Assembly: GCA_025935755.1 (NCBI GenBank)
Contig: JAICUQ010000002.1
Span: 1 to 64,000 of the forward strand
Reading direction: 5' to 3'
From: Chthoniobacterales bacterium
GTDB taxonomy: Bacteria > Verrucomicrobiota > Verrucomicrobiia > Chthoniobacterales > UBA10450
Length of the DNA: 64,000 bases
This document shows positions 49,697-58,639 of this stretch, in pieces. A model generated the notes under the pieces. The model did not search any database. It was given only the letters and a program-made list of their open reading frames with translations, and was not told where the DNA came from. The translations under genes were made by a program, and so were the position numbers. How positions within the stretch are numbered: the first letter of the stretch is position 1; each line of letters opens with the position of its first letter.

Positions 49697-51619
49697 ATGA
49701 TTGGAACACTGGATTCGAAAACTCCGCCGGGACCGCTGGATCAAAAATGGCGAAATCATCAAGATCATTCACGATTGGTTAGTCCAAATAACCGGCGAAA
49801 ACTTGAAATCATCGTCGTAGGCAGCGGCCTCGCAGGTGGCTCGGCGGCGGCGACTCTCGGCGAGCTCGGATACCGGGTGAAATGTTTTTGTTTTCAGGAT
49901 TCGCCAAGACGCGCGCATTCGATTGCAGCACAAGGGGGAATCAACGCGGCGAAGAATTATCAGAACGATGGCGACAGCGTTTATCGCTTGTTTTACGACA
50001 CGATTAAAGGCGGCGATTTTCGTTCCCGGGAAGCGAACGTTTATCGGCTGGCAGAAATCGCTAACAACATCATCGACCAATGCGTGGCGCAAGGCGTGCC
50101 GTTCGCGCGCGAATACAGCGGCTATCTTGCAAATCGTTCGTTCGGCGGCGCGCAGGTCTCCCGGACCTTTTATGCGCGGGGCCAGACCGGCCAGCAGCTC
50201 TTGTTAGGCTGTTATCAGGCGCTCTGCCGCCAGGTCGCCTCCGGCACGGTGAAGATGTTTCCATACACGGAGATGCTCGACCTCGTGATCGTCAACGGCC
50301 AGGCCAAGGGAATCGTTACTCGCAGCTTGCGGTCCGGGAAAATGGAAAGGCACGCAGCAGATGCAGTCGTCCTCGCGAGCGGCGGCTACGGAAACGTGTT
50401 TTATTTGTCCACCAATGCGCGTGGCAGCAACGTCACGGCGACGTATCGCGCTTACAAAAGAGGCGCACTCTTCGCTAATCCCTCCTTCACACAGATTCAT
50501 CCCACCTGCATTCCTGTCAGCGGCGACTATCAATCGAAGCTCACGCTGATGTCGGAGTCGCTCCGCAATGATGGCCGCGTCTGGGTTCCCAAACGCAAGG
50601 AAGATCGGTTGACGCCACCGAATGAAATCCCGGAACCCGACCGCGATTATTATCTGGAGCGCAAATATCCCAGCTTCGGCAATCTTTCTCCGCGCGATAT
50701 TTCATCGCGCGCCGCCAAGGAAGTTTGCGACGAAGGCCGCGGTGTCGGTCCCGGCGGCCGCGGCGTTTATCTCGATTTCGCGGATGCGATCAAACGGCTT
50801 GGTGTAGAAACGATTCGCGAGCGTTACGGAAACTTATTCCAAGTATATCAAAAGATAACCGGCGAAGACGCCTACAAAGTGCCAATGCGGATTTATCCCG
50901 CGGTGCATTACACAATGGGCGGTCTGTGGGTGGATTACAATTTGATGAGCAATGTGCCCGGCTTGTTCGTCATTGGTGAAGCGAATTTTTCCGATCATGG
51001 CGCAAACCGGCTCGGAGCCAGTGCGCTAATGCAAGGACTGGCCGATGGCTATTTCGTTTTGCCTAACACGTTGCCGAACTATCTCGCCGGCCAAATGGGA
51101 AAACGACCCCCGCCCGACTCGCCCGAGTTCGAACAAGCAGAGCAAAGTGTTCGCGCTCGCATCGAAAAACTACTGAAGGTGAACGGCACGCGCTCGGCCG
51201 ATTCGTTTCATCGTGAGCTCGGTCTTCTTCTCTGGGATAAATGCGGCATGTCACGTAACGAACAAGGCTTGCGCGAAGCGCTCCGAAAAATCCCGGAATT
51301 GCGCCGCGAGTTCTGGCGCGATGTGCGGGTACCGGGAGACGAGAAAGATTACAACCAGTCGCTCGAGCGTGCCGGGCGCGTTGCGGATTTCCTCGAATTT
51401 GCCGAGCTAATGTGCACCGATGCGCTGGAGCGCGATGAATCTGCCGGAGCACATTTTCGCGAGGAACATCAAACACCAGATGGCGAAGCGTTGCGAAATG
51501 ATGAGACCCATGCCGCTGTGTTCGCGTGGGAATTTGAAGGCGAAAATCAATCTCCGAAATTGCACCGTGAGCAATTGCATTTCGAGACCGTGCATTTGAC
51601 ACAGCGGAGCTATAAATAG
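49697..51619 (+). CDS. sdhA: Succinate dehydrogenase flavoprotein subunit
   Basis: 640 residues from the ATG at 49697. It oxidises succinate to fumarate with covalently bound FAD on the inner face of the membrane. The FAD-binding motif is [19 protein letters not shown]. The covalent-FAD His lies in [16 protein letters not shown]. The substrate site includes [12 protein letters not shown], and [17 protein letters not shown] contains conserved catalytic residues. [20 protein letters not shown] is the late FAD signature. It is the Bacteroidetes/Bacillus-like type that works with a single cytochrome b subunit, matching sdhC at 26.2 kb. sdhB follows after a pseudogene-containing gap. Confidence 0.94.
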   Translation: MIGTLDSKTPPGPLDQKWRNHQDHSRLVSPNNRRKLEIIVVGSGLAGGSAAATLGELGYRVKCFCFQDSPRRAHSIAAQGGINAAKNYQNDGDSVYRLFYDTIKGGDFRSREANVYRLAEIANNIIDQCVAQGVPFAREYSGYLANRSFGGAQVSRTFYARGQTGQQLLLGCYQALCRQVASGTVKMFPYTEMLDLVIVNGQAKGIVTRSLRSGKMERHAADAVVLASGGYGNVFYLSTNARGSNVTATYRAYKRGALFANPSFTQIHPTCIPVSGDYQSKLTLMSESLRNDGRVWVPKRKEDRLTPPNEIPEPDRDYYLERKYPSFGNLSPRDISSRAAKEVCDEGRGVGPGGRGVYLDFADAIKRLGVETIRERYGNLFQVYQKITGEDAYKVPMRIYPAVHYTMGGLWVDYNLMSNVPGLFVIGEANFSDHGANRLGASALMQGLADGYFVLPNTLPNYLAGQMGKRPPPDSPEFEQAEQSVRARIEKLLKVNGTRSADSFHRELGLLLWDKCGMSRNEQGLREALRKIPELRREFWRDVRVPGDEKDYNQSLERAGRVADFLEFAELMCTDALERDESAGAHFREEHQTPDGEALRNDETHAAVFAWEFEGENQSPKLHREQLHFETVHLTQRSYK

Positions 51620-51661
51620 TTTTAGTTGAGAGTTGATAGTCGACAGTTCTCCAATGCGGCC

Positions 51662-51996
51662 ATGTTTACCTTTGAACGATTAGACGTTTGGCAAAAGGCG
51701 ATTGGATTCGCGGACTTGGTTTACAATCAAACGCGCCATTTTCCACCTGAGGAACGATTTGGCCTGACGAATCAAATGCGACGCGCTGCGGTTTCGATAT
51801 CCTAGAACATCGCGGAGGGAACGTCACGCATGTCGCAAACTGATTTCGCACGATTTATCGAAATTGCGACGGTTCGGTTTTTGAGGTCGTCTCCCAATCG
51901 CTCATCGGTCGACGGCAAGGATTCCTCACAGACGAAGCTTTTGCCGCACTGTATTCAGCGGCCGATGAAATCGGCCGGATGCTAAGCGGTCTATGA
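51662..51996 (+). pseudogene. Broken four-helix-bundle (S23-type) protein gene
   Basis: Translation from the ATG at 51662 gives [19 protein letters not shown] and [16 protein letters not shown], then a TAG stop (51803-51805). Reading continues as NIAEGTSRMSQTDFARFIEIA and then needs a frame change near 51870. It resumes as GSVFEVVSQSLIGRRQGFL and DEIGRMLSGL to a TGA at 51994-51996. This is the family plan of S23/four-helix-bundle proteins (LxVWQKAxxF, SNIAEGxxR, GSxxEVxxQ), first known from rRNA intervening sequences. One nonsense and one frameshift mutation show decay. It lies between sdhA and sdhB. Confidence 0.82.
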
Positions 51997-52055
51997 AAAT
52001 CATTAAGCGCCTAAAGTCGCGCGACGCTCATCTGTAAAACTATCAACTATCAACT

Positions 52056-52811
52056 ATGAACTTTCAGTTGCGAGTCTGGAGACAACGGGATCGCAAAGCT
52101 CCCGGCAAACTCGTCGATTACGACGTGCACGACATTTCACCGAACACTTCGTTTCTCGAGATGCTCGACATTCTGAATGAAAATCTGATCCGAACCGGGG
52201 GGGAGCCCGTCGCATTCGATTCTGATTGCCGTGAAGGGATTTGCGGCACCTGCTCGCTCACGGTCAACGGTGAAGCACACGGTCCCGATCATCCGGGAGC
52301 GGTGTGCGAGCTTTACATGCGAAAATTTCAGGACGGCGACACCATCACGGTCGAACCCTTCCGAGTCGGCTCGTTTCCGATCGTTAAGGATTTAGCGGTC
52401 GACCGGAGTGCGCTCGATCGGATCGTCCAGGCCGGTGGATTCATCTCTGCACGCGCAGGCTCCGCGCCGGAGGCGAATTCGATTCTCGTTCCCAAGCATG
52501 ATGCCGATCTGGCGATGGAAGCGGCAGCGTGCATCGGCTGCGGCGCGTGCGCAGCAGCCTGCCCGAACGGATCTGCAATGCTGTTTGCGGCTGCGAAAGT
52601 TTCGCACTTATCCTTCTTGCCGCAGGGTGCTCCCGAACGCGAGCGACGCGTGTTAAGGATGATACAGGTGATGGATGACCAGGGATTCGGTAACTGCACC
52701 AACATTTACGAATGCGAAGCAGTGTGTCCCGCGAAGATTAGCGCCAGTCTCATCGCCAAACTCAACCGCGAATATGCGCGCGCACAATTTCGGCGGCGGC
52801 TCGGCGAATAA
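52056..52811 (+). CDS. sdhB: Succinate dehydrogenase iron-sulfur subunit
   Basis: 251 residues. It carries electrons from FAD to the membrane subunit. The 2Fe-2S ligands are in SDCREGICGTCSLTVNG with a further Cys in GAVCELYM. The 4Fe-4S motif is AACIGCGACAAACPNGSAM, and the 3Fe-4S region FGNCTNIYECEAVCPAKIS. Long-type SdhB matching the sdhA type. It starts 436 bp after the sdhA stop, with the S23 pseudogene in between, so co-transcription may be retained by read-through. Confidence 0.94.
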   Translation: MNFQLRVWRQRDRKAPGKLVDYDVHDISPNTSFLEMLDILNENLIRTGGEPVAFDSDCREGICGTCSLTVNGEAHGPDHPGAVCELYMRKFQDGDTITVEPFRVGSFPIVKDLAVDRSALDRIVQAGGFISARAGSAPEANSILVPKHDADLAMEAAACIGCGACAAACPNGSAMLFAAAKVSHLSFLPQGAPERERRVLRMIQVMDDQGFGNCTNIYECEAVCPAKISASLIAKLNREYARAQFRRRLGE

Positions 52812-52925
52812 GGGAACGCACGCATTTTGCGTGCTGGCGAATGCATTCTGCATTCGCGAACTTTTCAAGATTGTTTCGGCAGAATGCCAAACCAGCAGGC
52901 TGTAAGCGTGCGCTCCCCAGATTGG

Positions 52926-53759
52926 CTATCGCGTGTTGCACACGCACGTCCACAGTTCCAGATCCAACTCTGCTTTCGCGCGGATGACCAATCGATCGCT
53001 ATCTGCATCCTCGCGAAGCACGGCGAAAACGGTGGAACCCGAGCCGGACATTAACGCAGCGCCGACTTCTGGTTGCTTGAGCAACCACATTTTGATTCCT
53101 GCCAGAAAGACGAATTTTTCGAAAACGGGGCGCTCCAGATCGTTCGCGAAGGTTTGACCGCCGAACGCTTGAGCCGCGTATGGAATGCCGGGAATTTCGC
53201 GCGACCCTAGCCAGCGAGAATAGGCCCACGGCGTAGGGACGTTGAACTCAGGCTTCAACAACAACAATGATAACTTTTCCCGTAACCTGCTCGGGCTCAC
53301 CAATTCGCCCCGGCCTTTGCAAAGCGCGGCGGATTGAAAAATGAAAAATGGAACATCCGAACCGATTGTCTCGGCCATTTTCGCCAACGCTTCACGCGGC
53401 AAGGTCGTGTCGAACAGTTCGTTGAGGGCCAGCAAGGTTGAAGCAGCATCGCTGCTTCCACCACCCAAGCCGGCGCCGTGCGGGATTGACTTTTTAAGCT
53501 CGATCGAAACACAGCTTGTGATTCTCATTTCTTTGAAAAACATATTCGCTGCCCGCACCACGAGGTTTGCTTCGCCTTTCGGAACCGACGAATCGTTGCA
53601 CCGAAATGCAATTTTCCGTTTGCTGGTGCACCGCTCGATTTTGATCTCGTCATAAAGCGAAATCGGCGCGATCAAGGTCTCGATTTCATGGAAGCCATCA
53701 CTGCGGCGCTGAAGGACTCTCAGGGAAAGATTGATCTTCGCGGGTGCGAGGACTTGCAT
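52926..53759 (-). CDS. ispE: 4-diphosphocytidyl-2-C-methyl-D-erythritol kinase
   Basis: 277 residues from the ATG at 53759 (a TTG three codons upstream is less likely). A GHMP kinase of the MEP isoprenoid pathway. The substrate-binding start is VLAPAKINLSLRVLQRR. The ATP-binding glycine loop is PHGAGLGGGSSDAAS, and the late motif MSGSGSTVFAVL is the GHMP C-terminal signature. It supplies isoprenoid precursors, fitting the polyprenyl synthase gene 1.7 kb away. Divergent from pyrF across a repeat element. Confidence 0.93.
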   Translation of the reverse strand: MQVLAPAKINLSLRVLQRRSDGFHEIETLIAPISLYDEIKIERCTSKRKIAFRCNDSSVPKGEANLVVRAANMFFKEMRITSCVSIELKKSIPHGAGLGGGSSDAASTLLALNELFDTTLPREALAKMAETIGSDVPFFIFQSAALCKGRGELVSPSRLREKLSLLLLKPEFNVPTPWAYSRWLGSREIPGIPYAAQAFGGQTFANDLERPVFEKFVFLAGIKMWLLKQPEVGAALMSGSGSTVFAVLREDADSDRLVIRAKAELDLELWTCVCNTR

Positions 53760-53776
53760 AATCCGCAATTTGCTCT

Positions 53777-53852
53777 GTCATTCCGAGCGAAGTCGAGGAA
53801 TCTCTTGCTCCTGCTCGAAATAGAGAGATTTCGCGATTTCGCTGATTATGAC
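53777..53852. repeat. GTCAT...ATGAC repeat whose right end contains the pyrF start codon
   Basis: Left end GTCATTCCGAGCGAAGTCGAGG, right end ATTTCGCGATTTCGCTGATT with ATGAC. The final ATG (53848-53850) is the start codon of pyrF. Confidence 0.75.
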
Positions 53853-54540
53853 AAACGTCGCTGACAAAATCATCGTTGCGCTGGATGTCGCCACAAAAGA
53901 GAAGGCGCTTGCGCTCGTTAAGCAGCTCCAGCACGACATCTCTTTTTTTAAGATTGGGCTTCAACTTTACACTGCCGAGGGCCCCGAAATTGTGCGCGCC
54001 GTTTTAGCGACTGGCGCAAAGATTTGGCTCGACCTGAAGCTGTACGACATTCCCAATACCGTCGCCCGGGCCGTTGAGTCCGCGAGCACTCTCGGAGTGC
54101 AGATGATCACAATTCATTTGAGCGGCGGCAGCGAAATGATCCGCGCCGCGACGACCGCGCGCGCCAGCAATATGCTTGTACTGGGAGTGACTGTTTTGAC
54201 CAGCTCCACTGAACAAACGCTTCGCGAAATTGGCATCAATGACACCGTCGAGAATCAAGTAATCCGTCTAGCCAGGTTTGGCGCAGCGGCCGGCGTCGAT
54301 GGGTTCGTGGCCAGCCCGCATGAGATCAAAATCTTGAGAGCCGAGTTTGGCGACAGAATTAAAATTGCGGTACAGGGCATTCGTCCGAACTGGGCAGATC
54401 CGGGAGATCAAAAACGTTTCATGACACCGCGGGACGCACTGGAAGCCGGCGCAGACTACATCGGGATCGGGCGGCCGATCACGAAGCATGCGCAACCCCG
54501 CGAAGCCGTGGCGAAAATTCTCGACGAATTGTCCAACTAG
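53848..54540 (+). CDS. pyrF: Orotidine 5'-phosphate decarboxylase
   Basis: 230 residues. It catalyses the last step of UMP synthesis. The N-terminal strand KIIVALDVATKEKAL is followed by FFKIGLQLY, the catalytic KxxD-type cluster WLDLKLYDIPNTV, and the phosphate-binding VQGIRPNWAD and GADYIGIGRPIT. Short (E. coli-like) type. The only sensible start is the ATG at 53848, which belongs to the ATGAC end of the preceding repeat. No clear Shine-Dalgarno precedes it. Confidence 0.94.
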   Translation: MTNVADKIIVALDVATKEKALALVKQLQHDISFFKIGLQLYTAEGPEIVRAVLATGAKIWLDLKLYDIPNTVARAVESASTLGVQMITIHLSGGSEMIRAATTARASNMLVLGVTVLTSSTEQTLREIGINDTVENQVIRLARFGAAAGVDGFVASPHEIKILRAEFGDRIKIAVQGIRPNWADPGDQKRFMTPRDALEAGADYIGIGRPITKHAQPREAVAKILDELSN

Positions 54541-54630
54541 TCATGTCGAGCGAAGTCGAGATATCGCCCGGCGTTTCGGCGGGTGATGCCCCGGGAGTTC
54601 TCCACGTCGCTGCGCGCCGCTCGGAATGAC
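54540..54630. repeat. GTCAT...ATGAC repeat whose right end contains the lipM-like start codon
   Basis: Left end GTCATGTCGAGCGAAGTCGAG begins at the last base of the pyrF stop codon. The centre has a hairpin (CGCCCGGCGTTTCGGCGGG). The right end CGCCGCTCGGAATGAC supplies the ATG at 54626. Confidence 0.75.
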
Positions 54631-55333
54631 AAAACAGTTATTTGCCAAACTGAAGGTTTTCCACGATTCGACGGCCCATCCGGCCGCGATGAACATGGCT
54701 GTCGACGAGGCGCTGCTGGAATCGGCAACCATTCCGATCATTCGTTTTTATCGCTGGCGTTCCCCTTCCCTGTCGTTTGGATATTTCGGCAAGTTTTCTG
54801 ATGTGGCGGTTTACGCAGCGGAGCGCGAGTCAGTTCGGCGTTGGACTGGCGGCGGAATCGTTTTGCACGGAGACGATCTCACCTACTCGATCGTCATTCC
54901 AGCGGCAGACGCGGCCTTTAACGAATCGTCGATCGTTATCTACGAGAAAATTCATCGCGCTTTAGCCGACGCGCTGAACGAAATCGGCGAACATGCAGTT
55001 GTGGCCTGGGGCATCGAAGCCGGCAGCATCGCGGTATCGAAGCACGCCACCGTTAGCGCCAGCGGTTACAATTGCTTCGAAAAGCCGGTTCACGCCGACG
55101 TAATGATGGCTGGTCGCAAAATCGCGGGAGCAGCGCAACGCCGCACACGTCGCGGTCTGTTGCAGCAAGGAAGCATCCAAGGCTTAAGTGTGGATACTCA
55201 TCTTGCCGGAAAATTCGCACACGCTCTGGCAACCGATTGCACTGGGTCCGAGATCGATGAACAAATTTTCGGACGCGCTCGCGAGTTAACTCAGCAAAAA
55301 TACGGAACGGATTCGTGGTTGCGAATGAGATAG
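54626..55333 (+). CDS. Lipoate-protein ligase-fold octanoyltransferase (LipM-like)
   Basis: 235 residues. BPL/LplA/LipB fold: AAMNMAVDEALLE, PSLSFGYFGKFSDV, VRRWTGGGIVLHGDDLTYS, AGRKIAGAAQRRTRRGLLQQ. Cys150 in SASGYNCFEKPVHADV matches the position of the catalytic Cys of Bacillus LipM, so octanoyl transfer from ACP to lipoyl proteins is favoured over ATP-dependent lipoate ligation. The family N-terminus requires a start close to 54626, and the only ATG there is in the end of the repeat. Next in line is a prenyl synthase. Confidence 0.82.
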   Translation: MTKQLFAKLKVFHDSTAHPAAMNMAVDEALLESATIPIIRFYRWRSPSLSFGYFGKFSDVAVYAAERESVRRWTGGGIVLHGDDLTYSIVIPAADAAFNESSIVIYEKIHRALADALNEIGEHAVVAWGIEAGSIAVSKHATVSASGYNCFEKPVHADVMMAGRKIAGAAQRRTRRGLLQQGSIQGLSVDTHLAGKFAHALATDCTGSEIDEQIFGRARELTQQKYGTDSWLRMR

Positions 55334-55413
55334 TGGATGCGTTCAAAGTGTCGATTCGTTCTTTAGCAAGCTAGAAGCTTGCTCTACCCTATCCGCGCCA
55401 CTATTCTCGCCTC

Positions 55414-56466
55414 GTGGAACTCTTCGCCCGCACGGACGGCAGGACGAGTCGCCGCGCAGTAGCGAAGGCGAGCGGCTCCCGTGTGCTTCGTTTGGCTGAG
55501 GTGGCGGGGTTAGTCCAGCCGCATCTCGAGAAGGTCGAGGCGCGTATTGCGCAGCAAGCCGCGGCATTCGATCCCGCAATTGAAGGTTACGTCCTGTATG
55601 CGGTCGGAAGCCGGGGTAAACGCCTTCGGCCCATGCTGGCCCTGCTTGCAGGCGGTGCCACCGGAAAAATCGATTCCGGGCATGTCGATCTTGCGGTGAT
55701 CGTTGAGCTTATTCACATCGCCACGCTGGTGCATGACGACGTAATGGACGAAGCACAACAGCGCCGAGCGCAACCGACCGCGAATGCGCGGTGGGGAAAT
55801 TCGCTAAGCGTTTTACTAGGCGACTGTCTTTTCGCACACGCACTTACCCTATCTACGAATTTCGAGAACTCCGATATCGGCCGTGCAATCGCGCGTACGG
55901 CCGCGACGGTTTGCTCCGGCGAGATGATTCAAACGCAACGCAGGTTCGATCTGAACCTGACGGTTGAGGATTATTTGCGGATCGTGCAGATGAAAACCGG
56001 ATCGCTTTTCTCCGCGGCAGCAGAACTGGCCGCGATTATCAGCGAGGCCGATCCGAATGTGATCGAAAGATTGAAGAATTTCGGATTCCAAATCGGAACT
56101 GCCTATCAAATTTACGATGACTGTGTCGATCTCGCCGGCACAGAGAGTGTAACCGGCAAAACGCTCGGGACGGACCTGCGCAAAGGCAAATTCACATTGC
56201 CGGTTTTGAATTTCCTGCGTTCCGCTTCGGAGTTTGAACGCGAACGTTGTTGCCAGCTTGTGCTGGACGAAAAAATCGAAGAGATGATTGAGCTTCTCAA
56301 GAACGGCGCAAACAACGGCGCATTAAACGAGTCGATCGGAGCGGGCAGCGATCTGATTCGAAAAGCGCAGCGCGAATTCGATGGTTTCGCCTCAAATCGT
56401 TATTCAGCCGCTTTGTTCTCACTCGGTGACGCGTTGTGCGACATGTTCGATCAACTGAGGGCGTAA
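55414..56466 (+). CDS. Polyprenyl diphosphate synthase
   Basis: 350 residues from a GTG at 55414. It condenses IPP onto allylic diphosphates in the cytoplasm to make a long chain, probably the side chain of a quinone. First Asp-rich motif LVHDDVMDEAQQRR, second YQIYDDCVDLAGT; GKRLRPMLALLAGG and LRKGKFTLPVLNFL are further signatures. The residues before the first motif (IVELIHIATLVHDD) are small, fitting a long-chain product, but the length is not certain. The N-terminal 30 residues are basic and non-homologous, so a later start is possible. Confidence 0.88.
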   Translation: MELFARTDGRTSRRAVAKASGSRVLRLAEVAGLVQPHLEKVEARIAQQAAAFDPAIEGYVLYAVGSRGKRLRPMLALLAGGATGKIDSGHVDLAVIVELIHIATLVHDDVMDEAQQRRAQPTANARWGNSLSVLLGDCLFAHALTLSTNFENSDIGRAIARTAATVCSGEMIQTQRRFDLNLTVEDYLRIVQMKTGSLFSAAAELAAIISEADPNVIERLKNFGFQIGTAYQIYDDCVDLAGTESVTGKTLGTDLRKGKFTLPVLNFLRSASEFERERCCQLVLDEKIEEMIELLKNGANNGALNESIGAGSDLIRKAQREFDGFASNRYSAALFSLGDALCDMFDQLRA

Positions 56467-56545
56467 GATTCCCGTGATGGAGGGTCGAGCTCCCGCGAGA
56501 CCATGATTTGGCGTTCGCAGGAACTCCGCATTCCGGACCCCAGAT

Positions 56546-57241
56546 ATGCCGCAGCTTAAAATTCGCGAGATGCCGCAGGACGAGCGGCCCCGCGAAAAGT
56601 TGCTTGCCCGAGGGGCAGACGCTCTCAGCAACGCCGAGTTGATCGCGATATTGCTGCGCACCGGCCGGCGGGGCATGAACGTGGTGGATGTCGCTCGTGA
56701 GTTGATCGGCAAATACAGATCATTCGGCGAATTAAGCCGTTGTTCAGTCAGGGAGCTTAGCGAAATCAAGGGAATCGGTCCGGCCAAAGCCATAGAGCTG
56801 GTGGCAGCCTTCAACCTGGGAAAGCGCTTCACCCAGGAATCGCTGTCGCAGCAAAAACTCGATTCACCGGAATTGATTTACAAACTCCTCGGAGACGAAA
56901 TGCGGATGCTGCGTACCGAAGCTTTGCGCGTTGTTCTGCTCGACACACGGTATCGTTTAATGCGAGTCGAATCGGTGTCAGTAGGAAGCATGAATGAGAG
57001 CATCGCGCATCCACGTGAAATTTTTCGACCGGCAATTACGTACTCAGCGTACGCAGTCATCGTCGTGCACAATCATCCATCCGGCGATCCGTCGCCGAGC
57101 CAAACGGATCACAGCCTGACGCGGCGCCTGGCGGAAGCGGCCGAGCTTCTGCAAATCAAATTGCTGGATCACATCGTTGTCGGCGCTCCATCAGAAACCA
57201 CTCCCGGCTATTTCAGTTTCAAAGAGGCGGGCGTTTTATGA
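56546..57241 (+). CDS. radC: RadC/JAB-domain protein
   Basis: 231 residues. An N-terminal helix-hairpin-helix part (ELSEIKGIGPAKAIELVAAF) is followed by a JAB1/MPN-type metalloprotease-like domain. The metal motif is VIVVHNHPSGDPSPSQTDH, and LLDHIVVG follows. Historically called a DNA repair protein, its true function is unclear. Full length. No operon partner is evident: 79 bp after the prenyl synthase and 187 bp before lpxA. Confidence 0.92.
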   Translation: MPQLKIREMPQDERPREKLLARGADALSNAELIAILLRTGRRGMNVVDVARELIGKYRSFGELSRCSVRELSEIKGIGPAKAIELVAAFNLGKRFTQESLSQQKLDSPELIYKLLGDEMRMLRTEALRVVLLDTRYRLMRVESVSVGSMNESIAHPREIFRPAITYSAYAVIVVHNHPSGDPSPSQTDHSLTRRLAEAAELLQIKLLDHIVVGAPSETTPGYFSFKEAGVL

Positions 57242-57284
57242 TGGCGAGACTTCCATGGACGCGATTTTTGCAAGGATGTTTTCG

Positions 57285-57384
57285 CCTCTCCTCTTGCTCG
57301 AGCGGAGAGGATGAAGGTGAGGGGTTTGAACGATCTCGCTTTCAATCAGTCCTCACTCTCCCCCTCTTATTTGGACAAGGGGAG
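57285..57384. repeat. Pyrimidine/purine-rich inverted repeat (CCTCTCC...GGAGAGG)
   Basis: CCTCTCC-N12-GGAGAGG hairpin, then GATGAAGGTGAGGGG, and after 25 bp the partly complementary CCTCACTCTCCCCCTCTT with ACAAGGGGAGG. It fills most of the radC-lpxA gap. I know this type of element from other genomes as a dispersed intergenic repeat (from memory). It could fold as RNA. Confidence 0.55.
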
Positions 57385-57428
57385 GCGATCCGTTCGCTCC
57401 GTGTCGCACAAATCTTCTCAGGGCAAAC

Positions 57429-58241
57429 ATGAGCAGCACGAAGGTTCATTCGACCGCGATGGTCGATTCGAATGCAAGACTCGGCCCTGACGTCGAGGTC
57501 GGTCCGTTCTCGATCATTGGACCGCTCGTGAGAATCGCCGAGAAAACGACCATCCAATCGCACGTCGTAATTGAGGGTGAAGTCACGATTGGCGGCGGAA
57601 ATTTCATCGGACATGGCGCGATCATCGGTGCCCCACCGCAGGATGTTTCCTTTTCGCCGGACCGAAAGACGAGAGTCGAAATCGGGAACAACAACATTAT
57701 CCGCGAGTACTGCACGATCCATCGCGGCAACCCCGACGGAAGTGCGACCAGGATCGGTGATAAGAACTTCCTGATGGCTGGGGCGCACGTTGGTCACAAT
57801 TGCGCGATTGGCAACAACGTGGTTATCGCGAACAATTGTTTGCTCGCCGGCCACGTTCAGGTAGACGACGGCGCGTTCCTTGGCGGCGGATCAACTTTTC
57901 ACCAGTTCATGCACATTGGCCGCCTGGTGATGGTCCAAGGCAGCTCGGCATTCGGGAAAGATCTGCCGCCGTTCGTCCTCGCCGCAGAGCGCAATTTTGT
58001 TTTTGGGCTGAATGTCATCGGACTGCGCCGCGCCGGCGTAAGCGAAAAAGACCGCGACGAAATCAAAGCGGCATTCAAACTTGTATATCTCAGCGGACTG
58101 AACATCTCGCAGGCACTGAAGAAAGCGGACACGATCAGTCTTGGCGCGGCAGCGCGCGAATTCCTGGGCTTTGTCGCCGGTTCAAAGAAGCGCGGTATTT
58201 GCCCATTTAGACGCGGCGCCAACGACGAAGTATCGGGTTAA
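57429..58241 (+). CDS. lpxA: UDP-N-acetylglucosamine acyltransferase (lipid A synthesis)
   Basis: 270 residues. A left-handed beta-helix enzyme that adds the first acyl chain to UDP-GlcNAc for lipid A. Hexapeptide repeats run from residue 5 (KVHSTAMVDSNARLGPDVEV) to about 190. The catalytic His lies in MAGAHVGHNCAIGNN. The C-terminal helical domain includes FGLNVIGLRRAGVSEKDRDE, typical of LpxA rather than LpxD. It shows that the cell makes lipid A, hence a diderm envelope. No fabZ or lpxD is adjacent in the window. Confidence 0.93.
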   Translation: MSSTKVHSTAMVDSNARLGPDVEVGPFSIIGPLVRIAEKTTIQSHVVIEGEVTIGGGNFIGHGAIIGAPPQDVSFSPDRKTRVEIGNNNIIREYCTIHRGNPDGSATRIGDKNFLMAGAHVGHNCAIGNNVVIANNCLLAGHVQVDDGAFLGGGSTFHQFMHIGRLVMVQGSSAFGKDLPPFVLAAERNFVFGLNVIGLRRAGVSEKDRDEIKAAFKLVYLSGLNISQALKKADTISLGAAAREFLGFVAGSKKRGICPFRRGANDEVSG

Positions 58242-58273
58242 CGACACACGCAGAACATCCCGCAGCGCTAAAC

Positions 58274-58519
58274 TTAACCGCCTTGCACCGGCGGCATGAT
58301 CGCGATTTCCTCTCCGGGCTTTAGGTTGTAATCGCGATCCACAAACTCCAGCCCTGCACCTATCAAAATGCTTTTGTCGTGTGCGCGGAGCCCGGGTTTT
58401 TGCGCATAAATCTCTTCCAGCAATTCGCGCACAGTCGCGCCTTGCGGAAGCTCAGCCTCTAGCTCTCGAATTCCAACAAGGTCGCGTAACTGCGCATAGA
58501 ATTGTACTCGCACTTTCAT
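58274..58519 (-). CDS. moaD: MoaD/ThiS-type sulfur carrier protein
   Basis: 81 residues from the ATG at 58519. A ubiquitin-like small protein, MKVRVQFYAQLRDLVGI at the start and GEEIAIMPPVQGG at the end. The terminal Gly-Gly is needed for adenylation and thiocarboxylate formation. VQFYAQLRDLVG and MPPVQGG favour molybdopterin synthase small subunit over ThiS. The large subunit MoaE is not in the window, so another sulfur-carrier role cannot be excluded. Confidence 0.8.
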   Translation of the reverse strand: MKVRVQFYAQLRDLVGIRELEAELPQGATVRELLEEIYAQKPGLRAHDKSILIGAGLEFVDRDYNLKPGEEIAIMPPVQGG

Positions 58520-58609
58520 TGTTCTGACTCCGGACACGACATCATTTAATGTGTTTTCGGGCGCGGCCAGGATTTCAACCCCGGAGCGCAAACTTACAGT
58601 TAATGCTGC

Positions 58610-58637
58610 GGGATGTCTCGATTTCGCTCGACATGAC
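58610..58637. repeat. GTCAT-family half element
   Basis: GGGATGTCTCGATTTCGCTCG ending CATGAC: only the right half of the dispersed repeat, 3 bp before the stop of the hpt reading frame. Confidence 0.6.
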
Positions 58638-58639
58638 GG

